A stretch of 64,000 nt of DNA from Paraglaciecola mesophila. Lineage in GTDB: Bacteria; Pseudomonadota; Gammaproteobacteria; Enterobacterales; Alteromonadaceae. A program made the position numbers and the translations under genes. Under the pieces are notes generated by a model. It saw only the letters and a program-made list of their open reading frames with translations. It had not been told where the DNA came from and ran no database searches. This document shows, in pieces, positions 27,645 to 36,703 of the stretch. The stretch is from assembly GCF_009906955.1 (NCBI RefSeq), contig NZ_CP047656.1, positions 1,364,001 through 1,428,000 on the forward strand. The letters are read 5' to 3'. Position 1 is the first letter of the stretch, and each line of letters opens with the position of its first letter.

Positions 27645-28577
27645 CTAAACAACTCTTTGCTCACAGGTGTATACGTTAATACGTTTTTGACTGATAAAAC
27701 CTACTAGGCAAATGTCACATTCTTTCGCCAGCTCAATGGCTAAGCTAGAAGGAGCTCCCATCGCTAAAATAATACCTATGTTGGCCATAGCCGCTTTTTG
27801 CACGATATCAAAGCTGATCCGCGAACTTATCACCACACCATATTCTGGTGCTTTTTCAGCCGTTTTTTGAGACATTTTATTGGGCTTTAACGAGGAAAGA
27901 TTTGCCCCTATCAGTTTATCAAGGGCATTGTGCCGACCAATGTCCTCTCTTACATCGATAAGTTCACTAGGTGGTGTATGGTCTTTGCCGAGCGTAAATA
28001 ACCCTGCTCCGTGGCACCCGCCAGTGAGTGCAAAAACACCTTGCTGGCTACGCAAGGTAGAAGCCAGAGATAATACGTCATGGGCGTTTAGTTTGCCTTT
28101 ACTTGGCGGTTCACTTGCGGGGATCCTCTCAAGTAAAACATCAATTGAGCGCTGACCACAAACACCACATCCGGAATTCACGTATTCAAGGTGACTTGCC
28201 CCTTGGCTTTTAGCTGAATCAATGTCAAAACGTGATTGGGGGTGCAAGGTGATTAATACTTGATTTGCATCATGACCTTTAATCCGTGCACTGCCGGTAT
28301 GAGTAACGCTTTGAACATCAGATCTTACGTCAAGCAAACCACTGGTATGCAACCAACCATAAACCAACGCAATATCATCCCCGGGACTGCGCATAGTGGT
28401 CAGCAATAAACCTGCTTTTCCAGCATGTTTAAGTGGGTGTTTTAGCCAAATTTCAAGCGGCTCTTCACTGACAATATGATCGTCCATTGTCAGACGTTCA
28501 TGGCTTTGCTCGAGCTTAAAAGACAATTCGCTCGCCGTTAAAAGACGTGTGATAGAAAATGTTTTGACTCTGTTCAC
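27645..28577 (-). CDS. fdhD: Sulfurtransferase FdhD
   Basis: The protein (up to 310 residues) carries the FdhD loop 'CGVCGQRS' with the CxxC cysteines that pass sulfur from IscS to the molybdenum cofactor, plus 'FALTGGCHGAGLF', 'VREDIGRHNALDKLIG' and 'SSRISFDIVQKAA'. The GTG at 28577 has a poor ribosome binding site, so the true start may be further in (Met31, 280 residues, closer to E. coli's 277). It precedes the YdeP-like oxidoreductase on the same strand, the expected client. Confidence 0.9.
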   Translation of the reverse strand: MNRVKTFSITRLLTASELSFKLEQSHERLTMDDHIVSEEPLEIWLKHPLKHAGKAGLLLTTMRSPGDDIALVYGWLHTSGLLDVRSDVQSVTHTGSARIKGHDANQVLITLHPQSRFDIDSAKSQGASHLEYVNSGCGVCGQRSIDVLLERIPASEPPSKGKLNAHDVLSLASTLRSQQGVFALTGGCHGAGLFTLGKDHTPPSELIDVREDIGRHNALDKLIGANLSSLKPNKMSQKTAEKAPEYGVVISSRISFDIVQKAAMANIGIILAMGAPSSLAIELAKECDICLVGFISQKRINVYTCEQRVV

Positions 28578-28663
28578 CTTAATTCACAAGAAAAATAAAT
28601 CAGCACGTTACGTTTTAGCGCATAGGGTTTGCCGCTAAAACAATGTTTTTGTGCTCCAAGGTG

Positions 28664-29623
28664 TTAAAAAATTAACCCCGTTAAACCTAAGATTAAAATC
28701 CAACCCGCGAAAAACAGTTTTAAGTGAGTGGGCGAAAAATGCAGCACCAAACGTTTTGCCAATATCCCCCCGATCACTGCACCAGGCCCGGCAAACAACA
28801 CAACAGGCCAGTATATTCCTTGACTGATAATGACATGATGTACCACACCCGACCACACAGTCACCGCACTCAATATCACGGCACATGCAATAGAAAATGT
28901 CACATTGAAACCACGCATGATTAAGTAAACAGCAAGCAGTTCACCAACACCAATGGACAAATATGCCGTAATTACCCCGCCACAAATACAAATAATCGGT
29001 AACAAAATACTATCGATCCGGCATAAATGTGTTTTTGGAGCAGTTCGACCGGACACAGCGATCATTAAAAACATGCTTATGGCAAGCATGATCGAAAACA
29101 CACCGAAACCAATATGTAATTTATCGCCATGGGCAAGTGCGCCGAACCATTCAGGATTATATTGCGCGATGAGTAAACCGAAAATAGAAGTGGGAATACT
29201 CAGTAACAACACCGCATATAAGCTTTGCCACTGTTGTGTGTGCAAAGTTTCTGTCGTCCCAACGTTCACTTGCGCAAAGGAGGGTTCAACGAAATGTTCA
29301 ATAGCTTGCACATTATCGCCGCTTTGGGCTAAGTGAAAGCGCCACCAGGTTACCGCTCCCGCTGTCATGCCAAAACACTGAATGGCAAAACTAGTGGCTA
29401 CTGTGGTACTCGGGGAAAAGCCCATTTGATTGAAAAAAGGTACAAATACTACGCCACCACCTGCACCTGTCGCGTTCGCAAACACAGCGCCCATCACACC
29501 TAAAAAAGCGAAAGCCGCGTGCTGAGTAAAGAGTTGAATAGGCTCTTGCTGAAACGCCAACACGGCGCACCAGATTACGACTAAGAAGCTACGAACATAC
29601 CCAGCAGAAAATTGAGAAAACAT
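28664..29623 (-). CDS. TauE/SafE-type sulfite exporter-like permease
   Basis: The protein (319 residues from ATG 29623; a TTG at 29683 gives 339) has about eight TM segments and the family's repeated pattern 'GVMGAVFANATGAGGGVVFVPFF' near the N terminus and 'GVGELLAVYLIMRG' in the second half. Members export small sulfur-containing anions such as sulfite or sulfoacetate. It lies upstream of fdhD and the YdeP-like enzyme on the same strand, so a link with sulfur or molybdenum-enzyme chemistry is possible but unproven. Confidence 0.82.
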   Translation of the reverse strand: MFSQFSAGYVRSFLVVIWCAVLAFQQEPIQLFTQHAAFAFLGVMGAVFANATGAGGGVVFVPFFNQMGFSPSTTVATSFAIQCFGMTAGAVTWWRFHLAQSGDNVQAIEHFVEPSFAQVNVGTTETLHTQQWQSLYAVLLLSIPTSIFGLLIAQYNPEWFGALAHGDKLHIGFGVFSIMLAISMFLMIAVSGRTAPKTHLCRIDSILLPIICICGGVITAYLSIGVGELLAVYLIMRGFNVTFSIACAVILSAVTVWSGVVHHVIISQGIYWPVVLFAGPGAVIGGILAKRLVLHFSPTHLKLFFAGWILILGLTGLIF

Positions 29624-29852
29624 TGAATTTACACTACATTTCGATATCGACAGAACTTTGCCAGAAAACCTATATTCTCGCAAAGTAATTCAGTTTATTA
29701 CGGTTGTTGACCTTTCATGATAATACGTGCTTTTACACATCTTTCCCTAACGTTTTGTGCCGTTTATCACGAGCTTTATTTGCTTGTAAAAGGATGGGAA
29801 ACCACTATAGGTATAGATAGCTCAATATCACAAATGAAAACGCAACAAGCCC

Positions 29853-30350
29853 ATGGTTAAACTAACGAAAACAGCCGAGTGCTGGGTACTGACCTTAACA
29901 CCTAATCGCTCCGCTAACTGGGCGCAAACTAAACGGCTGATCAGCGTGATAGCGTTTATGGTGATGACGATTGGGTTAGCGTGGGCACTTGTTGGTGCTT
30001 GGTTAATACTGCCCTTTGCAGGCATTGAAGTGGGTTTACTGTGGGTTATTTTTTATCGTGTGTCGCTTTTTACCTATCAGCAGCAAGTCATTACTATCAG
30101 CAAAGATAGTATTAAGTTACAAGCGGGTACGTATCGACCACGCAAAAACTGGCTTTTTAGCCGCGAACAGACCTACCTTGGCCTCATTGAGGCTGACAGC
30201 AAATACGATTGTGTACAACTGCGTTTCATTGACGATAAACAGCATGTGGCGTTTGGGGAGTTTTTGAGTCAGAGCGATCGCCTAATTGCCTTAGCACATT
30301 TAAAATCGGTGCCCCTCCAAGTAGTAAGCAACAAGTGGTGGCACGCTTAG
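29853..30350 (+). CDS. DUF2244 family membrane protein
   Basis: The 165-residue protein has two adjacent TM segments (about 32-50 and 52-72) separated by a short 'PFAGIEVG' turn, and a soluble C-terminal domain with 'ITISKDSIKL', 'WLFSREQTYLGLIE' and 'VAFGEFLSQSDR'. This is the DUF2244 layout, often found next to cytochrome oxidase genes in other bacteria; that context is absent here. Function unknown. Confidence 0.82.
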   Translation: MVKLTKTAECWVLTLTPNRSANWAQTKRLISVIAFMVMTIGLAWALVGAWLILPFAGIEVGLLWVIFYRVSLFTYQQQVITISKDSIKLQAGTYRPRKNWLFSREQTYLGLIEADSKYDCVQLRFIDDKQHVAFGEFLSQSDRLIALAHLKSVPLQVVSNKWWHA

Positions 30351-30373
30351 CCGGCCACCATTTCTCTTATGTC

Positions 30374-31495
30374 TTAAAACGTCAGCACGTTAATTTCTTC
30401 GTTATTCAACGTGCCTGCTAACCCTTGTTGATACAAATCTTGAATGGCCTTTGCACCTTGGTATTCCACCACTTGAATTTTATCTTGCATGTGCGCGTTA
30501 AAACTTGCCCACGCTTGGGCGTAACGCTCATTGAACCCTTCGCGCGTCCACTCTTCTGTGCGTTTTTTCACTTGATGGGGCGCAAAGAACAATTGCCCAT
30601 GCAGCTTTCCTTTTGGTTTATTAGTTTGTGATTTTACATCAGTGGCGCCAATAAAGACCTCTCGTGACAAGTTGTCCCCCAATAAGTCTTGTAAGTCTAG
30701 AAGCAGTTGCTTATTGCCCGCAAAGTCCAGTACCCAGCTTTCGCCATCACGGCTTATCTGATCGATATCCTGATATTCAAGTACGTCGTCATAACAACCA
30801 AAGGACTCCGTGAGCGCTTTGTTCGCCGTACTGGTTAGCCCAACAACTCGGTATTGCCCACCGCGCAGGGCTTTATGCTTCATGAGCAAATGTGCGCAAC
30901 CATATGCGGTTTTGCTTGACGCACTGGTGAGTAACACTGTGGTTACTTTGTCGTTAATATGCTCGCCGACAAAATCATCCAACACGAAGGATGTCATAAA
31001 CAAGGGACGGTAATTCAGCAACCAAGCTTGGGAGTCTTGTTGGTAGGCAGGATCTTGAGCGCAGCGTAAATAATTGTCATACACGGGCGAGCTACTGACA
31101 CGCTGTGGATGATTATCATAAAAGCTCACGTCGTTGGCTTTATCCACATTGATCACCAAATGCGTCCCCATAGGGAAATAGCCATATACCACTTCACCTA
31201 CTTGCGCGCTCGGGTGCTTCGATGCGATAACGGTGCCAAATCCCCAAACAGGCACAATGCCCCATTGCTCGTCTGCCGGAAAAAAGCCCCAGTAGCCCAT
31301 TTTTTCACCGGTGACGGCGTAACTGATATTGTTGGCTGAAAAACCAAAGCTATCGACTTTTAAAATCGCTTGGCCGTCTTGCAATTGAGTGGTGTCTAAT
31401 TGTCCCTGCACCACCTTGGTTTGTGTTATATCTGCTTTGTTTACCCAAATCTCTGTGCTATTTAGTTGTGTATCGTTGTGCTTGTTATTTGACAT
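30374..31495 (-). CDS. DUF2855 family protein
   Basis: The 373-residue protein has a pattern related to medium-chain dehydrogenases: 'ILKVDSFGFSANNISYAVTGE', 'YWGFFPADEQWGIVPVWGFG', 'VVYGYFPMGTHLV' and 'VLLTSASSKTAYGCAHLL' (a degenerate nucleotide-binding segment). This matches DUF2855. There is no zinc-ligand set, so it may be an NAD(P)-dependent reductase or enoyl-reductase relative. It is divergent from the MBL hydrolase gene. Confidence 0.82.
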   Translation of the reverse strand: MSNNKHNDTQLNSTEIWVNKADITQTKVVQGQLDTTQLQDGQAILKVDSFGFSANNISYAVTGEKMGYWGFFPADEQWGIVPVWGFGTVIASKHPSAQVGEVVYGYFPMGTHLVINVDKANDVSFYDNHPQRVSSSPVYDNYLRCAQDPAYQQDSQAWLLNYRPLFMTSFVLDDFVGEHINDKVTTVLLTSASSKTAYGCAHLLMKHKALRGGQYRVVGLTSTANKALTESFGCYDDVLEYQDIDQISRDGESWVLDFAGNKQLLLDLQDLLGDNLSREVFIGATDVKSQTNKPKGKLHGQLFFAPHQVKKRTEEWTREGFNERYAQAWASFNAHMQDKIQVVEYQGAKAIQDLYQQGLAGTLNNEEINVLTF

Positions 31496-31665
31496 GAGAT
31501 GCGTCCTTATTGTGAGGTTCGCTAAAAAAGTAGCGAGAAGAAAAGCTCGAACGATTATAGGGAGCGAGTGAAATTTTTATGCAACAAAATCCATCATATT
31601 TGTGAATACGACCACATAACAGCGACTAATTTCTGTGCAATTAGCCCATAAACCAAGGACACATT

Positions 31666-32616
31666 ATGCCAACAACCGCCCTCTTCAAACGCTCTATTTC
31701 ATTCCAGCAGATCGTGTCAAACGCCCTATTTACACTTGTGTTAGGAGCTAGCGCCACACATGCACATGCCCAAAGTTGCAAAGAGCAAGACGTCACATTG
31801 CAAGTCCTTGGCTCTGGTGGCCCAGAATTAAACGACGAGCGGGTGTCTTCTAGCTATCTGATTTGGCATAAAAATAAAGCCAGAGTTTTAATCGATGCAG
31901 GGCCTGGCAGTAGTATTAATTTTGGCACATCAGGGGCGGATTTCGCTGATCTACAGGGTATATTGTTAACTCACTTACATGTGGATCACAGTGCAGATTT
32001 ACCCGCTTACGTAAAAGGTTCATATTTTACTCAGCGCAACGAAGACATAACGGTATATGGGCCAAGTGCAAATGCGTTAATGCCAAGTACAAGCGATTAT
32101 TTAGCCAGTTTAATGGGCAATCAGGGAGCGTTTGCTTATTTAAGTGACTATACCGACGCCACCAGCCAAGCTGACTATCATATCAACGCGCAAAACATTC
32201 CCCTGTCGCCGATAAAGCAGCACAGCCAAAACATCAGTGATGACATCACCATCACCGCTAGCCCAGTACATCATGGCCCTGTAGGGGCCGTCGCTTGGCG
32301 CGTGGATATTGCTCAGTGCAGCATCACGTTTTCCGGAGACATGAGCAACAACTACAATACATTGGCTAACCTGGCCAAAGACAGTGATATTTTGGTTATG
32401 CACAACGCCGTACCACAAAGTGCAACTGGCGCCGCTATAAATTTACATATGCGCCCCATCGATATAGGGAAAATAGCCCAGCAAGCACACGCAAAACGGG
32501 TGGTGTTATCCCACTTTATGAACCGCACTCGCAATGACAGCGAAGCAACACTTGGTTTTATTAGGCAGCACTATTCGGGCAAAGTAGAGCTGGCAACAGA
32601 TATGGCCACGTTTTGA
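31666..32616 (+). CDS. Exported metallo-beta-lactamase-fold hydrolase
   Basis: The 316-residue protein has a signal peptide (cleavage near AHA-QS, about residue 35) and then an MBL fold with 'LTHLHVDHSADLP' (the HxHxDH motif), 'ASPVHHGPVGAVAWRV', 'TFSGDMSNN' and the terminal 'LSHFMNRT' His. It is of the RNase Z/arylsulfatase-like subgroup, but it is exported, so a role in tRNA maturation is excluded. The substrate is unknown. AAGGA lies before the ATG and a strong terminator follows. Confidence 0.85.
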   Translation: MPTTALFKRSISFQQIVSNALFTLVLGASATHAHAQSCKEQDVTLQVLGSGGPELNDERVSSSYLIWHKNKARVLIDAGPGSSINFGTSGADFADLQGILLTHLHVDHSADLPAYVKGSYFTQRNEDITVYGPSANALMPSTSDYLASLMGNQGAFAYLSDYTDATSQADYHINAQNIPLSPIKQHSQNISDDITITASPVHHGPVGAVAWRVDIAQCSITFSGDMSNNYNTLANLAKDSDILVMHNAVPQSATGAAINLHMRPIDIGKIAQQAHAKRVVLSHFMNRTRNDSEATLGFIRQHYSGKVELATDMATF

Positions 32617-32640
32617 CAAGATAAATCACCAAAGTGATTT

Positions 32641-32695
32641 AACACCGACGTTTTCAGCAAAATATGACCGCAACGTCGGTGTTATTTTCTATTTT
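32641..32695 (+). terminator. Rho-independent terminator after the MBL gene
   Basis: AACACCGACGTT (32641-32652) pairs perfectly with AACGTCGGTGTT (32672-32683), followed by ATTTTCTATTTT. On the opposite strand it also sits just past the sulfatase stop, so it may serve both convergent genes. Confidence 0.8.
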
Positions 32696-34155
32696 AAGTC
32701 TCTTTCAGCCCCTGCATTTGGATATGGCTGGTCCCATATTTTTCGACCGCTAAAGGTGGGGGTTTCATATTGACTAAAAAAAGCTTCTAGCTCAGATACT
32801 AGTAATTCTCTTAATGTCTCTCGAGGAGGTGGAACATCATACCTCTCAGCGAGAGGGTTTGATAAGTCATACCAATAATCTATAGGGGTAGCCGCTTCAG
32901 AACGCTGATAATAACGCACCAGTTTCCAATGGCCATCAGTAATCATGCGCGCATTCCCCCTCTCAGCTATATGATAGCGTTTCCAGTTAACTAGCCTTTT
33001 TCCCTCAAGTAGAGTTGAAAAAGAATGCCCTGGGCCATACTCAGCGCTTTTCTCACCACCACTGGCGAAATCGATAACAGTGGCGTGCAAGTCTATTAAG
33101 CTAACGAATTCATCGCGAGTTTGTTTACCTCGAAGCCTATCTCCACCACCATAAACTATCATGGGTATTTTCAAGTTATGCTCGTAGAAATTACTTGGAT
33201 TGGTCGCATTGGTTTTCCCATACAAGCCATACTGACCCATCAGTAATCCATGATCCGCCGTGTAAATAACCAGTGTGTTATCCAGTATTCCTTTACTTTG
33301 TAATGCATCGACAATACGTCCAACCTGCTCATCTAAAAGTTGGACCGCGGCTAAATATTGGGCAAGCTTCTCCTGATGATCCATTGGCACTAATGTGTAA
33401 TTACTGCGACTTTGAATATCAGAAAAGCCACCAGCCCGAATAATGTTAGCGGCTTTATCACGATATCGATTCACGAGTCTTTCTGGTAGCCCCTCAAAGG
33501 GAGCGTGAGGCTCAACAAAGTTAAGATTAATGAAAAAAGGTTCATCACTTGGTGTATCCATAAACTCAATCGCTTTTTGAGTTAGATACCAAGCTTGCAC
33601 ACCGGTATAACTGACGTTTGTTCCGTTTTCAGAAAATAGCACGTTGCCGCTATGCTGATATTGATTTTGCCAACCTGCTTTGAGAGCGTCGTAACTTAAC
33701 CACTGATCAAATCCTGGTTGAGGGGGTTTACTGTCTGTAGTTGCATGCCATTTTCCTAATAGTGCAGTGCGATAGCCCTGCGACTTCAGACGTTCGGAAA
33801 GTAGCATCTCCCCAGCTAACCAATTAGCGTCGTACTTTCTATCTTCGCCTAAAAAATCATGAACTCCATGTTGTGAAGGCATTTTCCCTGTATGAAAACT
33901 AGCTCTAGCAGGAGAACAAACCGGAATAGGTGTCATCGCATTAGAAAAGACCACGCCTTGTTGCGCAATATAATCTAAGTTTGGAGTCTTCACTATGCCC
34001 TCCCCTCCAGCTGCAGATCCTAGTGCCCACTGCCCCTGATCATCTGCCATAATAACGATGATATTTGGCTTTTGTGTTGCCTGAGCATTTTTGCTGTTCG
34101 CCTGACTAACTGCGACTAAAAATAACATACTGAAAGTAAGAAATTGTTTTATCAA
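32689..34155 (-). CDS. Formylglycine-dependent sulfatase, exported
   Basis: The 488-residue product has a signal peptide (about 1-20) and the alkaline-phosphatase-like sulfatase fold. The metal motif 'VIMADDQGQW' gives Asp38-Asp39, and the modification site CSPAR begins at Cys80, which must become formylglycine. 'FVEPHAPFEG' and 'YTADHGLLMG' complete the site. The start is TTG with GAGGAG 6 bases upstream. It is transcribed downstream of a TonB receptor and has a LacI-type operator in front, suggesting uptake and desulfation of a sulfated algal sugar. No maturase gene lies in this window. Confidence 0.9.
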   Translation of the reverse strand: MIKQFLTFSMLFLVAVSQANSKNAQATQKPNIIVIMADDQGQWALGSAAGGEGIVKTPNLDYIAQQGVVFSNAMTPIPVCSPARASFHTGKMPSQHGVHDFLGEDRKYDANWLAGEMLLSERLKSQGYRTALLGKWHATTDSKPPQPGFDQWLSYDALKAGWQNQYQHSGNVLFSENGTNVSYTGVQAWYLTQKAIEFMDTPSDEPFFINLNFVEPHAPFEGLPERLVNRYRDKAANIIRAGGFSDIQSRSNYTLVPMDHQEKLAQYLAAVQLLDEQVGRIVDALQSKGILDNTLVIYTADHGLLMGQYGLYGKTNATNPSNFYEHNLKIPMIVYGGGDRLRGKQTRDEFVSLIDLHATVIDFASGGEKSAEYGPGHSFSTLLEGKRLVNWKRYHIAERGNARMITDGHWKLVRYYQRSEAATPIDYWYDLSNPLAERYDVPPPRETLRELLVSELEAFFSQYETPTFSGRKIWDQPYPNAGAERDLK

Positions 34156-34210
34156 AGCAAACTCCTCGATGAATGGATCATATGAAATTAACGATTATTT
34201 AATTAGAGGA

Positions 34211-34238
34211 ACAACCCAGAAAGCGCTTTCTAGGTTGT
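34211..34238. promoter_or_regulatory. Predicted LacI-family operator (or intergenic hairpin)
   Basis: A 28-bp inverted repeat, imperfect at only one pair, surrounds the core GAAAGCGCTTTC (34219-34230). The core fits the usual LacI-family operator consensus with central CG. It lies 56 bases upstream of the sulfatase start and just after the TonB receptor stop; a LacI-family gene is encoded 4.5 kb away at the head of the same cluster. The same sequence could act as an RNA hairpin after the receptor gene. Confidence 0.65.
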
Positions 34239-34255
34239 GTTACGACACATAAATC

Positions 34256-36544
34256 CTAAAAATAATTATAGGTGACAGAGACTCCATAGGTGGCGGGATC
34301 CGCTGGACTCTCCTTGGTGTTTTCGATAAATAGACCCAACTTATTGTTATATTCTGTATCCGAAATATTCTTGCCCCAAAGAGTAAATTTCCAGTCTTCG
34401 TCTGGCGTGGTATACGAAATATTGGCGTTATACACGTTATAAGCTCCTTGGGTTTCGAAGCTCGCTGGCGTAGCTCTATTGAAGTGCTGGCTAGCAGTAA
34501 AGCTATACGATGTATAGAAGGTTACCGTGCCGTTGTTCTCCAACGTGTGGGTATACGTAGAGCCTAGATTAAATTTATGCTTGGGCGCGTTAGGTAATAC
34601 TTGGCCGCTGCGGTCATCATTCGCATTGATAACAAATTTGTCAAAGGTTGAGCGTAAAAAGCCGTAGCCAAAATTCAATTCCCAATCGTCATTTAGCAAA
34701 GCAACCCCATCTAACTCAAAACCTTTTGAGGTAGCACTCGCAGCATTGACGACTGCTAATCCTCCCTCAGGGATAAGTATCAAACGTTGCATATCAGTAA
34801 AGTCACTGTTGAACGCGGCAACATTCAAGCGCAAGCGATTATCTAGCCATTCTGATTTGACGCCTAGCTCATAGTTTATCGCCGTCTCTTCATTAAATGG
34901 TCTTTCTGCTTTACCGATGCCTTCATCCGTCAAGCCATTGTTATCCACCTTGCCGTCAAACCCTCCAGACTTAAAGCCTTTTGACACGTTGAAATAAGTT
35001 AGTAGATCCTCTGCAGGTGTCCACTCAACTACAAAACGCGGAGTGAAACCGCTAAATGTCTTATTAGCATTTGCCGTATAAGGTGCGCCTAACGGCCAAC
35101 TTGGTGCAATATTAGGTAATTCAGTGCCACCAACAATATATTGTTCAAACTGTGTTTCATTATTGGTGGCATCAATAGCATTTTCTTTCTCTTCTTGGGT
35201 ATATCGCGCGCCAAAACGAAGTTTTACGCTATCGGTTAAGTCGTAACTACCATCCCAAAAAAACGCCAACCCTGTGGTGTCATTTGTATTATCCCAACAC
35301 GGTCGTCCTTTACCTGCTTCGCCACCATTAACAAACCCCGGCTGGCTACCATCGGTGTAAACTTCTTCGCATTCAATCCGGTTAATTTCTTCTTTAATAA
35401 AAAAGACACCGGTTACCCACGCCAGATCCGAATCTGTATTGGAGGTAAATCGAAACTCTTGCGTAATCTGAGTAGAATCTTCGCTATTATCAAATATATC
35501 GGCAAGACTAGGTATTTTTTGAGTAGCCGTTCTGTTGCCGTTATCGATACCGAATTGTTCGGTAGTAAAGGACTCTACGGTTGCCAATGAATTTTTACGT
35601 ATAGCGCTAATAGATGTTAATAGTCCACTGCTGATTTCTGTTTCAGCTTTTAAAGAAAAACCGTAAATTTTTGAGTCTACGCTTTGCGGGATACCGTGTG
35701 ATGAAGTAAAACGATCAGAATCTGTTGGCGCAACACTGCCAAAGCCTCGCTCACTGATAATTTGCCCATTATTTTTATCTCGAGCATAATCAGCCGTAAA
35801 CAATGTCGTGAAATCCCCATTATCAAAAAGCAATTGCCCTCTGACACTTTTAGAATCTCTGTCCGCAAGTTCTTGTCCGGAAACAGTATCGTATCCCAAA
35901 CCATCTCGCTGATTTGAAGATACTGTCAATTTCCCGGCTAATTCATCTGTTAAGCCACCATTAATATAAGCCTGGATTGTTCGCAGGCCTTCGCTACCGA
36001 CCCCTGCTTTAACTTTCATTTCCAGGTCTTCAGTGGGCTTTTTAGTATTGATGCTTACTGCACCACCAACGACGTTTTTACCAAACAAGGTGCCTTGAGG
36101 ACCTCGAAGTACCGAAATTGAATCCAAATCGAATAGCTCGAATGTAGAAGCACTTGACCGTGATATGTAAACGTCGTCAACAAATGTAATGACTGCATTA
36201 TCTAAACCGGCACGCACAACACCCGAAGTACCAATACCCCGGATTGTAAATTCTGGTCGTCCACTGCCCGTGGTAGAAAAACTGAAATTAGGCGTAACTG
36301 AAGCAATATCACTTATGTCCGATAACTGGTTCTTTTCAATTGAAGCGGCTGACAACACCGTCATGGACATAGGGACTTCTTGCAAGTTCTCTACGCGCTT
36401 TTGTGCCGTGATATTGATGACTTCAATACCTTTAACCTCAGGGTTTTCTTCCGCTGCGATAGACTGTATTGATACCCCAACAATAGACGTTAAGAGCACC
36501 GCTTTAACGGATTGTGCCAACAGTGATGTTTTAGTGTGTATCAT
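34256..36544 (-). CDS. TonB-dependent outer-membrane receptor
   Basis: The 762-residue protein has a signal peptide (about 1-30), then 'GIEVINITAQKRVENLQEVPMSMTVLSA' which begins the plug domain, with the plug 'RGPQGTLFGKNVVGGAVSINT'. The remainder is a beta barrel ending in the aromatic residue Phe (YNYF). The plug features are those of receptors for small organic ligands or oligosaccharides in marine gammaproteobacteria. It sits between the phosphoesterase gene and the sulfatase gene on the same strand, so it probably imports their substrate or product. Confidence 0.93.
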   Translation of the reverse strand: MIHTKTSLLAQSVKAVLLTSIVGVSIQSIAAEENPEVKGIEVINITAQKRVENLQEVPMSMTVLSAASIEKNQLSDISDIASVTPNFSFSTTGSGRPEFTIRGIGTSGVVRAGLDNAVITFVDDVYISRSSASTFELFDLDSISVLRGPQGTLFGKNVVGGAVSINTKKPTEDLEMKVKAGVGSEGLRTIQAYINGGLTDELAGKLTVSSNQRDGLGYDTVSGQELADRDSKSVRGQLLFDNGDFTTLFTADYARDKNNGQIISERGFGSVAPTDSDRFTSSHGIPQSVDSKIYGFSLKAETEISSGLLTSISAIRKNSLATVESFTTEQFGIDNGNRTATQKIPSLADIFDNSEDSTQITQEFRFTSNTDSDLAWVTGVFFIKEEINRIECEEVYTDGSQPGFVNGGEAGKGRPCWDNTNDTTGLAFFWDGSYDLTDSVKLRFGARYTQEEKENAIDATNNETQFEQYIVGGTELPNIAPSWPLGAPYTANANKTFSGFTPRFVVEWTPAEDLLTYFNVSKGFKSGGFDGKVDNNGLTDEGIGKAERPFNEETAINYELGVKSEWLDNRLRLNVAAFNSDFTDMQRLILIPEGGLAVVNAASATSKGFELDGVALLNDDWELNFGYGFLRSTFDKFVINANDDRSGQVLPNAPKHKFNLGSTYTHTLENNGTVTFYTSYSFTASQHFNRATPASFETQGAYNVYNANISYTTPDEDWKFTLWGKNISDTEYNNKLGLFIENTKESPADPATYGVSVTYNYF

Positions 36545-36703
36545 GATTTACCCCGTACGGTTTAGTTCCCAAACTGATTTATTCGATGCTTTAAACTATT
36601 ATTTTTTATTTTGTTTTTGACAGCCTTACTCTCAATAAATCTTTGTCTATGATGAGTAAAGCCGAATTAGCCAATATTAGCTGTATAGATTTCAGACGGT
36701 TGT

